Below, piece after piece: positions 41,811 to 50,833 of a DNA stretch of 64,000 nucleotides. Made by a program: the position numbers and the translations under genes. Under the pieces are notes generated by a model. The model was not told the origin of the DNA. It made no database searches and saw only the letters and a program-made list of their open reading frames with translations. Where the stretch lies: contig NZ_LBMK01000009.1 in NCBI RefSeq assembly GCF_001005295.1, positions 220,608-284,607 of the forward strand, read 5' to 3'. This DNA is from Streptomyces yangpuensis. GTDB taxonomy: Bacteria > Actinomycetota > Actinomycetes > Streptomycetales > Streptomycetaceae. Every line of letters begins with the position of its first letter. Position 1 is the first letter of the stretch.

Positions 41811-42937
41811 CAGATCTCCATCCCGAAAGGCCGGGTGAAACGAACGTCACCCTCGACCATGTCTCGCATGTCTTCAACGTTGTGACGGAACATCAGCATC
41901 CGCTCGATGCCGAAGCCGAAGGCGAACCCGCTGTACTTCTCCGGGTCCACACCGCAGGCGGTCAGCACCTTGGGGTTGACCATGCCGCAGCCGCCGAGCT
42001 CGATCCAGCCCTCGCTGGAGCAGGTACGGCAGGGGCGGTCGGGGTTGCCCACCGACTCGCCGCGGCACACGTAGCACTGCATGTCCATCTCGGCGGACGG
42101 CTCGGTGAACGGGAAGAAGTGCGGGCGCAGCCGGGTGGTGGTCTCCTCGCCGAACAGCTCCTTGACCATGTGGTCGATGGTGCCGCGCAGGTCGGCCATG
42201 GTCAGGCCCTCGTCCACGGCGAGCAGCTCGACCTGGTGGAAGACCGGGGTGTGCGTCGCGTCGAGCTCGTCGGTGCGGTACACGCGGCCCGGGCAGACGA
42301 TGTAGACGGGGGGCTTGCGCTCCAGCAGCGAGCGCGCCTGCACCGGGGAGGTGTGGGTGCGCAGCACGACGCCGGACTCGTCGCCCTCGGTGCCCTCGGG
42401 CCCCTTGACGAAGAAGGTGTCCTGCATCTGGCGCGCCGGGTGGTCGGGCGTGAAGTTGAGGGCGTCGAAGTTGAACCACTCCGCCTCGACCTCGGGACCC
42501 TCCGCGACCTCGTAGCCCATGGCGACGAAGATGTCCGCGACGCGGTCCATCAGCGTGGTCAGGGGGTGGCGGGCGCCGGCGGGCGTGCGGTCATAGGGCA
42601 GCGTGACGTCCACCGCCTCCTCGACCAGCACCCGCTCGTCACGCTCGGCCTCGAGCTCGACGGTACGGGCCCCGAAGGCCTTGTTCACGGCGCCGCGGGC
42701 CTGGCCCACGCGCTTGCCCGCATCCGCCTTGGCCTGCGGGGGCAGGGCGCCGATCTCGCGGTTGGCGAGCGCCAGGGGCGAGCGGTCGCCCATGTGCGCG
42801 GTCTTCGCCTCGCGCAGCGCGTCGAGGTCGCCGGCGGCCGCGAAGGCGGCGAGCGCCTCGTCCCGCATGCGCTCGATCTCTTCCGGTTTCAGTGCCTCGA
42901 CCTCGACAGGGTCGTACGACTTGTTCGGTGCCGACAT
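41810..42937 (-). CDS. pheS: Phenylalanyl-tRNA synthetase alpha subunit
   Basis: 375 residues from the ATG at 42937 (GGGAAGAG upstream). Class II core: NFDALNFTPDHPARQMQDTF (motif 1/2 region), RTHTSPVQARSLL, CPGRVYRTDELDATHTPVFH, FPFTEPSAEMDMQ, GFGIERMLMF (motif 3). The Cys4 motif CYVCRGESVGNPDRPCRTC before GCGMVNP is a zinc-knuckle insertion seen in many bacterial PheS. N-terminal ~100 residues are the coiled-coil tRNA-binding arm. Upstream interval 42938-43089 holds the pheST promoter (TAGACT is a -10 candidate). Confidence 0.97.
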   Translation of the reverse strand: MSAPNKSYDPVEVEALKPEEIERMRDEALAAFAAAGDLDALREAKTAHMGDRSPLALANREIGALPPQAKADAGKRVGQARGAVNKAFGARTVELEAERDERVLVEEAVDVTLPYDRTPAGARHPLTTLMDRVADIFVAMGYEVAEGPEVEAEWFNFDALNFTPDHPARQMQDTFFVKGPEGTEGDESGVVLRTHTSPVQARSLLERKPPVYIVCPGRVYRTDELDATHTPVFHQVELLAVDEGLTMADLRGTIDHMVKELFGEETTTRLRPHFFPFTEPSAEMDMQCYVCRGESVGNPDRPCRTCSSEGWIELGGCGMVNPKVLTACGVDPEKYSGFAFGFGIERMLMFRHNVEDMRDMVEGDVRFTRPFGMEI

Positions 42938-43089
42938 CTCTTCCCGTACTTCCGATGGCTGGCTGGTGGGTCCCCCGCGCGACGCGCAGGACGCGCTCGG
43001 CACAAGGACACAAAGGTGCCAAAGGACGAGTCTAAAGGTCGCTGGGGGTGAAGGAGCCCGTGGGCCGCCCGGCGAGACCCTCCGCAGGA

Positions 43090-44334
43090 CTACTGCGTGA
43101 GATAGGCCGGGGCGCTCACGGGCAGGATAAATCGGAACTCGGCGCCGCCGCCGGGGCCGCGGCCGACCGTGATGGTGCCGCCGTGCGCCTCCACGATGCC
43201 CTTGACGATGTACAGGCCCAGGCCGGTGCCGCCGCGCTTGCTTCCCCGCCAGAAGCGGGTGAAGACGCGGGCCATCGACTCCTCGGGGATCCCGGGGCCT
43301 TCGTCGGACACGGTGACGGCGGTTCCCTTCTCATGCGGCGACACCCCGATGGTGACCGTTCCTTCGCCGTGGCGCACCGCATTTTCGAGGAGGTTGCCCA
43401 GGATCTGGTCGATCTTGTCCGGATCGGCCCACAGGTCGGGCAGCGGGCGGCTGACGCTGACGAGGAAGCGTGCGGGGTCCTGGCCGTTCGCGGTGAGCGC
43501 CTGGACGTGCCGGCCCACGGCGGTGGCGATGTCCACCGGCTGCCGGCGCACTTCCAGCCGGCCGGAGTCGATGCGTGAGATGTCCAGGAGCTCCGCGATG
43601 AGGCGGGTGACGCGGTTGGCGTCGGCGTCGACGGTCTCCAGCATCAGCCGCTTCTGGTCGTCCGTGAACCGTTCCCACTTGGCGAGCAGGGTCGCGGTGA
43701 ACCCCTTGACGGAGGTCAGCGGGGAGCGCAGCTCGTGGGCGACGGTGGCGATCAGCTCGGCGTGGCTGCGCTCGGTGCGGCGGCGGGCCTCGGTGCCGCG
43801 CAGGGTGACCACGAGGCGGCGCACCGGGCCGGTGGGGTGGGTGCGGACATAGCTCGCGGAGACGAGCACCTCGCGGCCCCCGGGGAGCAGCAGGTTGCGC
43901 TCGGGCTGCCCGCGGCGGGTGGCGAGGCCCCCGTACGGGTCCGTCAGCGCCCACCAGCGGCGGCCTTCGAGGTCCTCCAGCGGAAGGGCCCGGTCGATGG
44001 GGGCGCCGAGCGCCCGCTCCGGCGCGAGCTGGGTGATCCGGGCGGCGGCCGCGTTGAAGCAGACCACCCGGCCCCGCTCGTCGGCGACGACGAGCCCGTC
44101 GGGCAGGCTGTCGGGGTCCACCGCGAAGCCGAGGCCGCCGGACGGGGCCTCGACGGCCGCCCGGTCGGTCCTCCGGACCGGCGGCCGGGCGCCGCGCGCC
44201 CGGCCCGAGTCCACGGCCTGCGGCGGCACTCCGCACAGCCCGTCGACGGCCGCGGCCGGGACTGCGGGGGCGTCCCGGAACCGCTCCTCGGCCGCGTCAG
44301 CGGCTCCGGGTGAGCTGTTCGTACCGACGGTCAT
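43090..44334 (-). CDS. Orphan sensor histidine kinase with PAS domain
   Basis: 414 residues from the ATG at 44334. PAS region ~75-190 (PDGLVVADERGRVVCFNAAA, ALPLEDLEGRRWWALTDPYG). HisKA H-box LIATVAHELRSPLTSVKGF with the phospho-accepting His near 199. HATPase boxes: DPDKIDQILGNLLENAVRHG (N box), VSDEGPGIPEESMARVFTRF (G1/F), GGTGLGLYIVKGIVEAHGG (G2). No membrane helix, so a cytoplasmic sensor. No response-regulator gene is adjacent; pheS and an RNA methyltransferase gene flank it. Confidence 0.9.
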   Translation of the reverse strand: MTVGTNSSPGAADAAEERFRDAPAVPAAAVDGLCGVPPQAVDSGRARGARPPVRRTDRAAVEAPSGGLGFAVDPDSLPDGLVVADERGRVVCFNAAAARITQLAPERALGAPIDRALPLEDLEGRRWWALTDPYGGLATRRGQPERNLLLPGGREVLVSASYVRTHPTGPVRRLVVTLRGTEARRRTERSHAELIATVAHELRSPLTSVKGFTATLLAKWERFTDDQKRLMLETVDADANRVTRLIAELLDISRIDSGRLEVRRQPVDIATAVGRHVQALTANGQDPARFLVSVSRPLPDLWADPDKIDQILGNLLENAVRHGEGTVTIGVSPHEKGTAVTVSDEGPGIPEESMARVFTRFWRGSKRGGTGLGLYIVKGIVEAHGGTITVGRGPGGGAEFRFILPVSAPAYLTQ

Positions 44335-44391
44335 GTCCCCGTACCCCACATCTCCGAGTAGCGCAGTGGGCCCCTCCGGGCCGCCACACTA

Positions 44392-45261
<870 letters not shown>

Positions 45262-45385
45262 GGTCTCTGCGGTTCTCTCTCGGGGTGCGGGCGCCCAGGG
45301 CGCGGTGGTGCGGGGCCCAGGGGTGCGGGGCGCGCGCCACGCGCGGAGCGCGGGCGGTACGCCCACCTGCGGGGCGGGGAAAGCA

Positions 45386-45420
45386 CTCGGACCCGCAGGC
45401 GGTTCGCCTGCGGGTCCGAG
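45386..45420 (-). terminator. Terminator downstream of rplT
   Basis: Perfect 16-base arms ctcggacccgcaggcg and complement, loop gtt, 31 bases past the rplT stop. Ends the infC-rpmI-rplT transcript. Confidence 0.8.
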
Positions 45421-45451
45421 GGTGCCGGCCGATCGAGCGGCCGGCCAGGCC

Positions 45452-45838
45452 TTACGCGGCGGCCTTGGGGGCGTTGACGTCGGCCGGGAGCGCCTTCTGC
45501 GCGACCTCGACGAGCGCGGCGAACGCGTTGGCGTCGTTGACGGCCAGCTCCGCGAGGATCTTGCGGTCCACCTCGATGTTGGCGGCCTTCAGACCCTGGA
45601 TGAGGCGGTTGTACGTCATGCCGTTCTGGCGGGCAGCGGCGTTGATGCGCTGGATCCACAGCTGACGGAAGTCGCCCTTGCGCTTCTTGCGGTCGTTGAA
45701 GTTGTAGACCAGCGAGTGGGTGACCTGCTCCTTGGCCTTGCGGTACAGGCGCGAACGCTGACCGCGGTAGCCGGAGGCCGCCTCGAGGATCGCCCGGCGC
45801 TTCTTGTGGGCGTTTACTGCCCGCTTGACGCGTGCCAC
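45452..45838 (-). CDS. rplT: 50S ribosomal protein L20
   Basis: 128 residues, typical L20: MARVKRAVNAHKKRRAILEA, GDFRQLWIQRINAAARQNGM, AFAALVEVAQKAL. GTG start with AAGGAG seven bases upstream. Binds 23S rRNA early in 50S assembly; in several bacteria L20 also represses its own operon through the leader. Last gene of infC-rpmI-rplT. Short C-terminal extension (LPADVNAPKAAA). Confidence 0.98.
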   Translation of the reverse strand: MARVKRAVNAHKKRRAILEAASGYRGQRSRLYRKAKEQVTHSLVYNFNDRKKRKGDFRQLWIQRINAAARQNGMTYNRLIQGLKAANIEVDRKILAELAVNDANAFAALVEVAQKALPADVNAPKAAA

Positions 45839-45944
45839 TTTTTAACTCCTTGTAGCGGGGCCGTGGGTGTCTTCACACGACCCGGAAATTCGATGGGGTC
45901 CCGGTCTCGACATGCATCCGCTCCCGGCAGGGGAGCGGTGGATG

Positions 45945-46139
45945 TCAGATGCCGAGAAGCTTCTTGATCTTCGCGGCGTCGCCGGGAGCCATCTCCGCGT
46001 TGCCGGTGAGGCGGCGGGTGACACGGGACGACTTGTGCTCGAGCAGGTGGCGCTTGCCGGCGCGCTCGCGGAGCACCTTGCCGGAGCCGGTGACCTTGAA
46101 GCGCTTCTTGGTACCGCTGTGCGTCTTGTTCTTCGGCAT
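45945..46139 (-). CDS. rpmI: 50S ribosomal protein L35
   Basis: 64 residues: MPKNKTHSGTKKRFKVTGSG, HLLEHKSSRVTRRLTGN. Standard length. Second gene of infC-rpmI-rplT, with gaps of ~105 bases on either side. Confidence 0.98.
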   Translation of the reverse strand: MPKNKTHSGTKKRFKVTGSGKVLRERAGKRHLLEHKSSRVTRRLTGNAEMAPGDAAKIKKLLGI

Positions 46140-46243
46140 GGCGCCGTTATCTCCTCGTCGGTGGCGCTCCCGCGCCGGTCCGGACCGGACCGGCTGTGGG
46201 GAGCGTCATGGTGTGTAGGTGATTCGAGACAGGTGCCTCGAAA

Positions 46244-46933
46244 TCAGGCCTCGGCGTTCGCCTCACCGGCGTCGGCCTCGGTGACCTCGGCATCCTTGGT
46301 GTCCGTCGCCTCGACCGGGGCGGCCTCCTTGGAAGGAGTCGCCTCGTCGGCAGCGGCGGCACCCTGGCGCTCGGCCTTGCGGGCGGCCTGCGCCTCGCGG
46401 GCTTCGGCCATCGCCTCGGTCTTCTTCTTGTGCGGACCGAGGACCATGATCATGTTTCGGCCGTCCTGCTTCGGGTTCGACTCGATGAAGCCGAGCTCCT
46501 CGACGTCCGAAGCGAGACGCTGCAGCAGTCGGTAGCCGAGTTCCGGCCGGGACTGCTCGCGACCACGGAACATGATCGTGATCTTGACCTTGTCGCCCTG
46601 CTTGAGGAACCGAACGACGTGACCCTTCTTGGTGTCATAGTCGTGCGGGTCGATCTTCGGCCGGAGCTTCATTTCCTTGATGACCGTGTGCGCCTGGTTC
46701 TTGCGCGCCTCACGGGCCTTCATGGCCGACTCGTACTTGAACTTGCCGTAGTCCATGAGCTTGCAGACCGGCGGGCGTGCGGACGCCGCGACCTCGACCA
46801 GGTCGAGGTCGTACTCCTGTGCGAGCTCAAGCGCCTTGGCAAGCGGCACGATGCCGACCTGCTCGCCGCTGGGACCGACGAGTCGTACCTCGGGAACGCG
46901 AATCCGGTCGTTGATGCGGGGCTCGGTGCTGAT
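46244..46933 (-). CDS. infC: Translation initiation factor IF-3
   Basis: 229 residues counted from the ATC at 46933. IF3 N and C domains: EPRINDRIRVPEVRLVGPSG, YDLDLVEVAASARPPVCKLM, DYGKFKYESAMKAREARKNQ, GRNMIMVLGPHKKKTEAMAE. A perfect AGGAGG (complement of 46938-46943) lies four bases before the ATC. No ATG is available; the nearest standard alternative is a GTG at 46957 with only a weak site, adding MWCYRGGS. Rare-codon starts in infC are known in other bacteria and allow IF-3 to repress its own translation. The C-terminal ~45 residues are an Ala/Glu-rich extension typical of actinobacteria. Confidence 0.95.
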   Translation of the reverse strand: MSTEPRINDRIRVPEVRLVGPSGEQVGIVPLAKALELAQEYDLDLVEVAASARPPVCKLMDYGKFKYESAMKAREARKNQAHTVIKEMKLRPKIDPHDYDTKKGHVVRFLKQGDKVKITIMFRGREQSRPELGYRLLQRLASDVEELGFIESNPKQDGRNMIMVLGPHKKKTEAMAEAREAQAARKAERQGAAAADEATPSKEAAPVEATDTKDAEVTEADAGEANAEA

Positions 46934-47018
46934 GGATCCTCCTCGGTAGCACCACACGACTGCCTGGCAGACAGCCGCTGACGTGTATTTCCGTCAGACC
47001 GACCACAGCGGGAGAATG

Positions 47019-47049
47019 AAAAAAGCCCCGCCGGGCACAGGCAGGGGCT
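47019..47049 (-). terminator. Intrinsic terminator (attenuator) in the infC leader
   Basis: Minus strand AGCCCC-TGCC-loop-GGC-GGGGCT followed by TTTTTT: a 6-bp GC stem, a bulged T and a 3-bp inner stem, then six T. It is a classical rho-independent terminator placed ~85 bases before the infC start, so it is best read as an attenuator. Its T-tract is unusual in this genome. Confidence 0.8.
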
Positions 47050-47106
47050 CCAATACGACCGGAGCACCGCCGCATGCGAGACGCGGGGCGCAGACTCGGG
47101 CGGCTT

Positions 47107-47131
47107 TCCATCGTCCGTACGGAACGATGGA
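47107..47131 (-). promoter_or_regulatory. Second hairpin in the infC leader
   Basis: Arms tccatcgt and acgatgga around ccgtacgg-a, itself self-complementary; the flanks (ggcggc / gccgcc) extend the pairing. Upstream of the attenuator, it could be an L20 or other protein binding site or part of an antiterminator. Confidence 0.55.
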
Positions 47132-47282
47132 TGCCGCCTGACCGGTGACCCGCCGCCCCGGAAGGCGGTCAGGTGGGAGAACGGAGCCTCCACTTGTGGG
47201 CCGGACACCACAGCATCCGGCCGGTCGATGTACATACTAGCACCCGCGTTGCAAGCCCGCCGCACGGCATATCGTGGGGCGC

Positions 47283-47666
47283 ATGACTGACGCGACACCC
47301 TCCACCCCCACCGATTCCGCTGCCGACGGCGCCCCCGACTACGACGCCATGACCCGCGACATCGCGGACGTGCCCGCCGTCGAGGTGATCACCACGGTGG
47401 CCGTGCACCTGCTGAGCGCCGCGGCGGTCAACCTTGGCCTGGACAAGCCGGACTCCGAGCACAAGGACCTCGACGAGGCCCGCAAGCTGATCACGGCTCT
47501 CGCCGGCCTGGTCACCGCGAGCGCCACCGAGATCAGCTCCTTCCACGCCGCCCCGCTGCGCGACGGCCTGAAGTCGCTGCAGCTGGCCTTCCGCGAGGCC
47601 TCGATCGTCCCGGACGAGCCGGGCCAGGGCCCGGGCGAGAAGTTCACCGGCCCGGTCTTCGGCTGA
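47283..47666 (+). CDS. DUF1844 protein
   Basis: 127 residues from the ATG at 47283 (an in-frame GTG lies three codons earlier). DUF1844 core: RDIADVPAVEVITTVAVHLL, SAAAVNLGLDKPDSEHKDLD, ARKLITALAGLVTASATEIS. A conserved soluble helical protein found beside infC in many actinobacteria; role unknown. Divergent from infC. Confidence 0.88.
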   Translation: MTDATPSTPTDSAADGAPDYDAMTRDIADVPAVEVITTVAVHLLSAAAVNLGLDKPDSEHKDLDEARKLITALAGLVTASATEISSFHAAPLRDGLKSLQLAFREASIVPDEPGQGPGEKFTGPVFG

Positions 47667-47676
47667 TCACCGGCCG

Positions 47677-47720
47677 TCCCGTACCGGGAACGACGAAGTC
47701 CCGTACCGGGAACGACGAAG
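47677..47720. repeat. 22-bp tandem repeat after the DUF1844 gene
   Basis: Two perfect copies of a 22-base unit beginning tcccgtaccgggaacg, at 47677-47698 and 47699-47720, each with its own internal cccgtaccggg palindrome, immediately before the terminator. Confidence 0.85.
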
Positions 47721-47756
47721 GAGGGGCGGGCCGTGTATCGCGGCCCGCCCCTCCTT
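47718..47756. terminator. Bidirectional terminator between DUF1844 and SseB genes
   Basis: Perfect 16-base arms aaggaggggcgggccg and complement, loop tgtatcg, between convergent gene ends. Confidence 0.8.
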
Positions 47757-47762
47757 CGGCGT

Positions 47763-48512
47763 TCAGCGGGTGAAGAGCGCCTCGCCGGGCGGGACCGGGG
47801 CGTCCGCCGGCAGCAGCGCCAGATTCAGACCGCGCACCAGGCGGGCCCGCAGGGTGGTGTCCGCCGCCAGGGCCTCGGCGACGCGGCGGGCCGCGGCAGG
47901 CGCCTGCGCGTCGGCGGCCAGCACGATCGCGAGGATTCCGTCGGCGTCGGCCCCGCCCGGGCCGAGGTGGGCACGCAGCACGGCCGGCTCGCCGGACACG
48001 GCGGCCCGTACGGCCTCCCGTACCGCCGGGTCGGCCAGCGGGTCGGTGTCCGTGCGGCCCTCGGCGAGCGCCAGCAGCGCGGGGCCGGTCAGCTGGTAGG
48101 CGACCGGGCCGGCCAGGTCCAGCACCACGGTGTCGGCCTTCTCGTGCGCGGCGGCCGCCAGGGCCTGGTGCAGCGGGACGGCCACCGGCCGGGCGGCAGG
48201 GTCCCACAGCGCGAGCGAGGCGATGGAGGTGAAGGCGGGCAGGGCCCGGCGGTCGCCCGCCCGCAGCGTCGGGACGGCCATGTCGCTGGTCTTCTCCCGC
48301 TTGAGGCCGGTCTCCGGGTCGGTCTCCACCTCGCCGAGCACGGCGACCACCGGGACCAGCAGCCGGGCGCCCTTGAGTGCGGCCAGCACCCGCGGCTCCT
48401 GGGTGCGGTCCTCGGCCCACGCGGCGAGGGCCGCGGTCAGCTCGGGATCGGCGGAGCCGTCGTCGTCGGAGAAGCCCGGGTCGGGAATGTTCTTGTTCGC
48501 CATGTTCGCCAC
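47763..48512 (-). CDS. SseB-family protein
   Basis: 249 residues from the GTG at 48512 (ATG at 48503 is an alternative). Two SseB-like halves: RVLAALKGARLLVPVVAVLG, ALPAFTSIASLALWDPAARP, PVAVPLHQALAAAAHEKADT, and the C-terminal LRARLVRGLNLALLPADAP. SseB-type domains accompany type VII secretion and enhanced-serine loci; function unclear. Twelve bases after the mycosin stop, so part of the same transcript. Confidence 0.85.
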   Translation of the reverse strand: MANMANKNIPDPGFSDDDGSADPELTAALAAWAEDRTQEPRVLAALKGARLLVPVVAVLGEVETDPETGLKREKTSDMAVPTLRAGDRRALPAFTSIASLALWDPAARPVAVPLHQALAAAAHEKADTVVLDLAGPVAYQLTGPALLALAEGRTDTDPLADPAVREAVRAAVSGEPAVLRAHLGPGGADADGILAIVLAADAQAPAAARRVAEALAADTTLRARLVRGLNLALLPADAPVPPGEALFTR

Positions 48513-48524
48513 AGTTACCCGACC

Positions 48525-49775
48525 CTACTGTGCCGGGTGCGCGTCGCCGCCCCGGGTACCCCGTCGCGGCCGCCGGGCCAGTACGGCGGCCAGGACGAGC
48601 AGCGCCGCTCCGGCGACCGCGGCGGCGGGGGCGCCGAGCCGGGCGGACCGCTCGGGCGGGCGGACCCGCTCGGGACCCGGGCCGAAGTACGTGCTCCCGG
48701 CCGCGGCCGGGGCGGGTACCGCGGGCTCCGGCCGCATCGCCTCCGCGACCTGCAGGGCGGCGGCCGGATCCACCATGCCGTGGCCGCGGGCGTCGTCTCG
48801 GCCACCCGCCGGGGAGTCGGAGGCGGTGTCCTCCAGCAGCTTCTTGACCTGGGCCGGGGACAGGCCGGGGTGCGCGGCCTTGACGAGGGCCGCCGCCCCG
48901 GAGACGAAGGCGGCCGCCGCGCTGGTGCCCCAGCCCTCGTAGTAGGAGCGGTCGGGGTCGGCGATGACGACGTCGACGCCGGGGGCGCTCACGGTGGCGT
49001 ACCAGTTGCGCGTGGAGAACTTGGCCTTCCGGCCGCGGCGGTCGACGGCGGTCACGGCGATGACCCCCGGATAGGCGGCCGGGTAGGAGACGCGGTCGCC
49101 GGACTCGCCGCCGTTGCCCGCCGAGGCGACGACGACCACGCCCTTGGAGAGGGCGTACTGGACGGCCTCGTCCTCGCCCGCCTCGTGGTGGGCGGAGTCG
49201 CTGTCGTCGCCGAGGGACAGGTTGATGACGTCGGCCCCGTGGTCCACGGCCCAGCGGATGCCTTCGGCCAGGGCGCCGCCTTTGCTCTCGCGGGCCTTGG
49301 CGCGGCCCGGGTCCCCCTCTTCGAGAATCACCCGTACCGGCAGGATCCGTGCCTGGGGGGCGATGCCGAGGACGCCCTGGCTCCGGCTGGGGCCGTGGCC
49401 GTGCCCGGCGATGATGCTCGCCATGGCCGTCCCGTGGCGGGCCCAGGCGCGGTCGCCGGGGCCGGCGCCCATGCCGATGAGGTCGGTGCCGGCGAGGACC
49501 TGCCCGGACAGGTCCGGGTGGGACTCGTCGACGCCGGTGTCGAGGACGGCGACGGTCACGCCGTCGCCGCGGGTGGTCCCCCAGGCCTCCTCGGCGCGCA
49601 GGGCCAGCAGTCCCCACTGGCGGTCGCGGATGGTGTCGGCGGCGGCCGGGGCGGCGGTGGCGGTCGCGAGCAGCGCGACGGCGGCGAGCACGGCCGCGCC
49701 GCGGGCGGGGGTTCGTGCGCGGGCGGAGGCGGGGGTTCGTACGCGGGCGGAGGCGGTGTCGGGGGCGGGGGTCAT
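48525..49775 (-). CDS. S8 serine protease of the mycosin type (MycP)
   Basis: 416 residues. Signal peptide (AAVLAAVALLATATAAPAAA). Catalytic triad: Asp in VAVLDTGVDESHPDLSG, His in WARHGTAMASIIAGHGHG, Ser in YYEGWGTSAAAAFVSGAAAL. C-terminal membrane anchor ALLVLAAVLARRPRRG. This architecture is that of the mycosins, periplasmic proteases of type VII secretion. No EccB/C/D/E or WXG100 genes are in the window, so this is an unlinked copy. Its ATG overlaps the upstream stop (ATGA). Confidence 0.9.
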   Translation of the reverse strand: MTPAPDTASARVRTPASARARTPARGAAVLAAVALLATATAAPAAADTIRDRQWGLLALRAEEAWGTTRGDGVTVAVLDTGVDESHPDLSGQVLAGTDLIGMGAGPGDRAWARHGTAMASIIAGHGHGPSRSQGVLGIAPQARILPVRVILEEGDPGRAKARESKGGALAEGIRWAVDHGADVINLSLGDDSDSAHHEAGEDEAVQYALSKGVVVVASAGNGGESGDRVSYPAAYPGVIAVTAVDRRGRKAKFSTRNWYATVSAPGVDVVIADPDRSYYEGWGTSAAAAFVSGAAALVKAAHPGLSPAQVKKLLEDTASDSPAGGRDDARGHGMVDPAAALQVAEAMRPEPAVPAPAAAGSTYFGPGPERVRPPERSARLGAPAAAVAGAALLVLAAVLARRPRRGTRGGDAHPAQ

Positions 49776-50596
49776 CGTGCGGCCTTCGAGGCGGGTGTGG
49801 CGCGCGCGGTGGCGTCCGTTGCGGGTGGTGCGGCGAGGGTCGCCAGGCCGTGCCCGAGGCGTTCGGCGAGGGCCTTGGCGTCGTGGCCGAGGCCGGCCTG
49901 GGCGGCCGCGCCCTTGGCGTCCTTCTTGACGAGGTCCTCGGCGGGGCGGGGGGCGTCCTGGGCGCGGCCGTCGGCGAAGGCGGAGACGGCGTAGACGACG
50001 ACGGGAGCCTCGGTGCGTACGGAGGCCGCCCAGGCGGCCCGCCGGCTGTCGTCGAACCCGTAGCCGGGCGGGGCGGTGAGGCGTCCGTCGAGCGTCTTCA
50101 TCGTGGGCCCGTCGGCGGGGGTGAAGACCATGCCGACGGCGATCAGGGAGCTGCGGGTGGCGTCGGTGTAGGTGGCGCGCAGGACGCGGGTGCAGCCGGT
50201 GGGGGCCAGCAGGGCCTGCCAGTCCGCCGCGAGGGCGGCCGGACAGTCGGCGTCGGGGGCTAGGGCGATGCGGGTCCAGGTGCGGTCGGCGCCGCCCGGG
50301 CCGGCCGAGGGGCCGGCGAGGACGGGCGGGAAGAGGCTGTCCACGGGGGCCGAGCGCCAGAGCGAGCCGGCCTTGCGGTGGGCGGCGTCGGCGGGCAGGG
50401 GGCGGTGCGCGGCGCGGTGTTCGGACCAGGTGGTGAGGGCGGCGCCGCCGAGGAGGCCGCCGCCGAGGAGGAGGCAGAGGGTGGCGGCCGCGACGCGGCC
50501 GGGGTGGCGGCGCGGTGGTGCGTGGGCGGGCTGGGGCGGCGGGGACCAGGGGTCGGGCTCGCCCGGGATCGTGGTCCGCGGTGTCGTCGTGGTCAT
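49772..50596 (-). CDS. Membrane-anchored protein upstream of mycosin, unknown function
   Basis: 274 residues. Pro/Thr-rich cytoplasmic N-terminus (MTTTTPRTTIPGEPDPWSPP), one membrane helix (VAAATLCLLLGGGLLGGAAL, ~35-54), extracytoplasmic domain with ALAPDADCPAALAADWQALL and APTGCTRVLRATYTDATRSS, two Cys likely disulphide-linked. Overlaps the mycosin gene by an ATGA, so likely its partner or substrate. Family not recognised beyond actinobacterial occurrence. Confidence 0.8.
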   Translation of the reverse strand: MTTTTPRTTIPGEPDPWSPPPQPAHAPPRRHPGRVAAATLCLLLGGGLLGGAALTTWSEHRAAHRPLPADAAHRKAGSLWRSAPVDSLFPPVLAGPSAGPGGADRTWTRIALAPDADCPAALAADWQALLAPTGCTRVLRATYTDATRSSLIAVGMVFTPADGPTMKTLDGRLTAPPGYGFDDSRRAAWAASVRTEAPVVVYAVSAFADGRAQDAPRPAEDLVKKDAKGAAAQAGLGHDAKALAERLGHGLATLAAPPATDATARATPASKAAR

Positions 50597-50721
50597 CCGG
50601 CGGCTCCGCCCCCCCGTTCCGTACGGCTGCCTGTCCGTACTCTACGTGGTCCCCGAGAACGCCCTGCCGAGACGGCCGCCCCGCCGGTCCCGGCGGGACG
50701 GGCCGGGCCGGGGCGGGGCCA

Positions 50722-50780
50722 CCGGCTGGATTTCAGCCCCGTCGGCGTTTGAGGCGCGGGGTCCGGGGCGGAGCCTCGGG
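50722..50780. repeat. Dispersed Streptomyces intergenic element
   Basis: The run ggctggatttcagcc, then gtcggcgtttgaggcg and ggggtccggggcgga is one I recall, with small changes, from many Streptomyces intergenic regions. It sits in the 237-base divergent gap before the aldolase-like gene. Recognised from memory, not by a search. Confidence 0.5.
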
Positions 50781-50833
50781 GGAGACCGCCCGACCCCTAC
50801 CCACCGGTACAGACCTCTGGCAAGCTGCCGACC

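Larger units (their letters stand above)
46934..47282 (-). promoter_or_regulatory. Structured infC leader region
   Basis: About 349 bases with no gene. On the minus strand it holds a TAGTAT (-10 candidate, complement of 47235-47240) near the divergent DUF1844 start, the hairpin at 47107-47131, the terminator at 47019-47049 and the AGGAGG in front of infC. The arrangement is that of an autoregulated ribosomal-protein leader. Confidence 0.55.
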
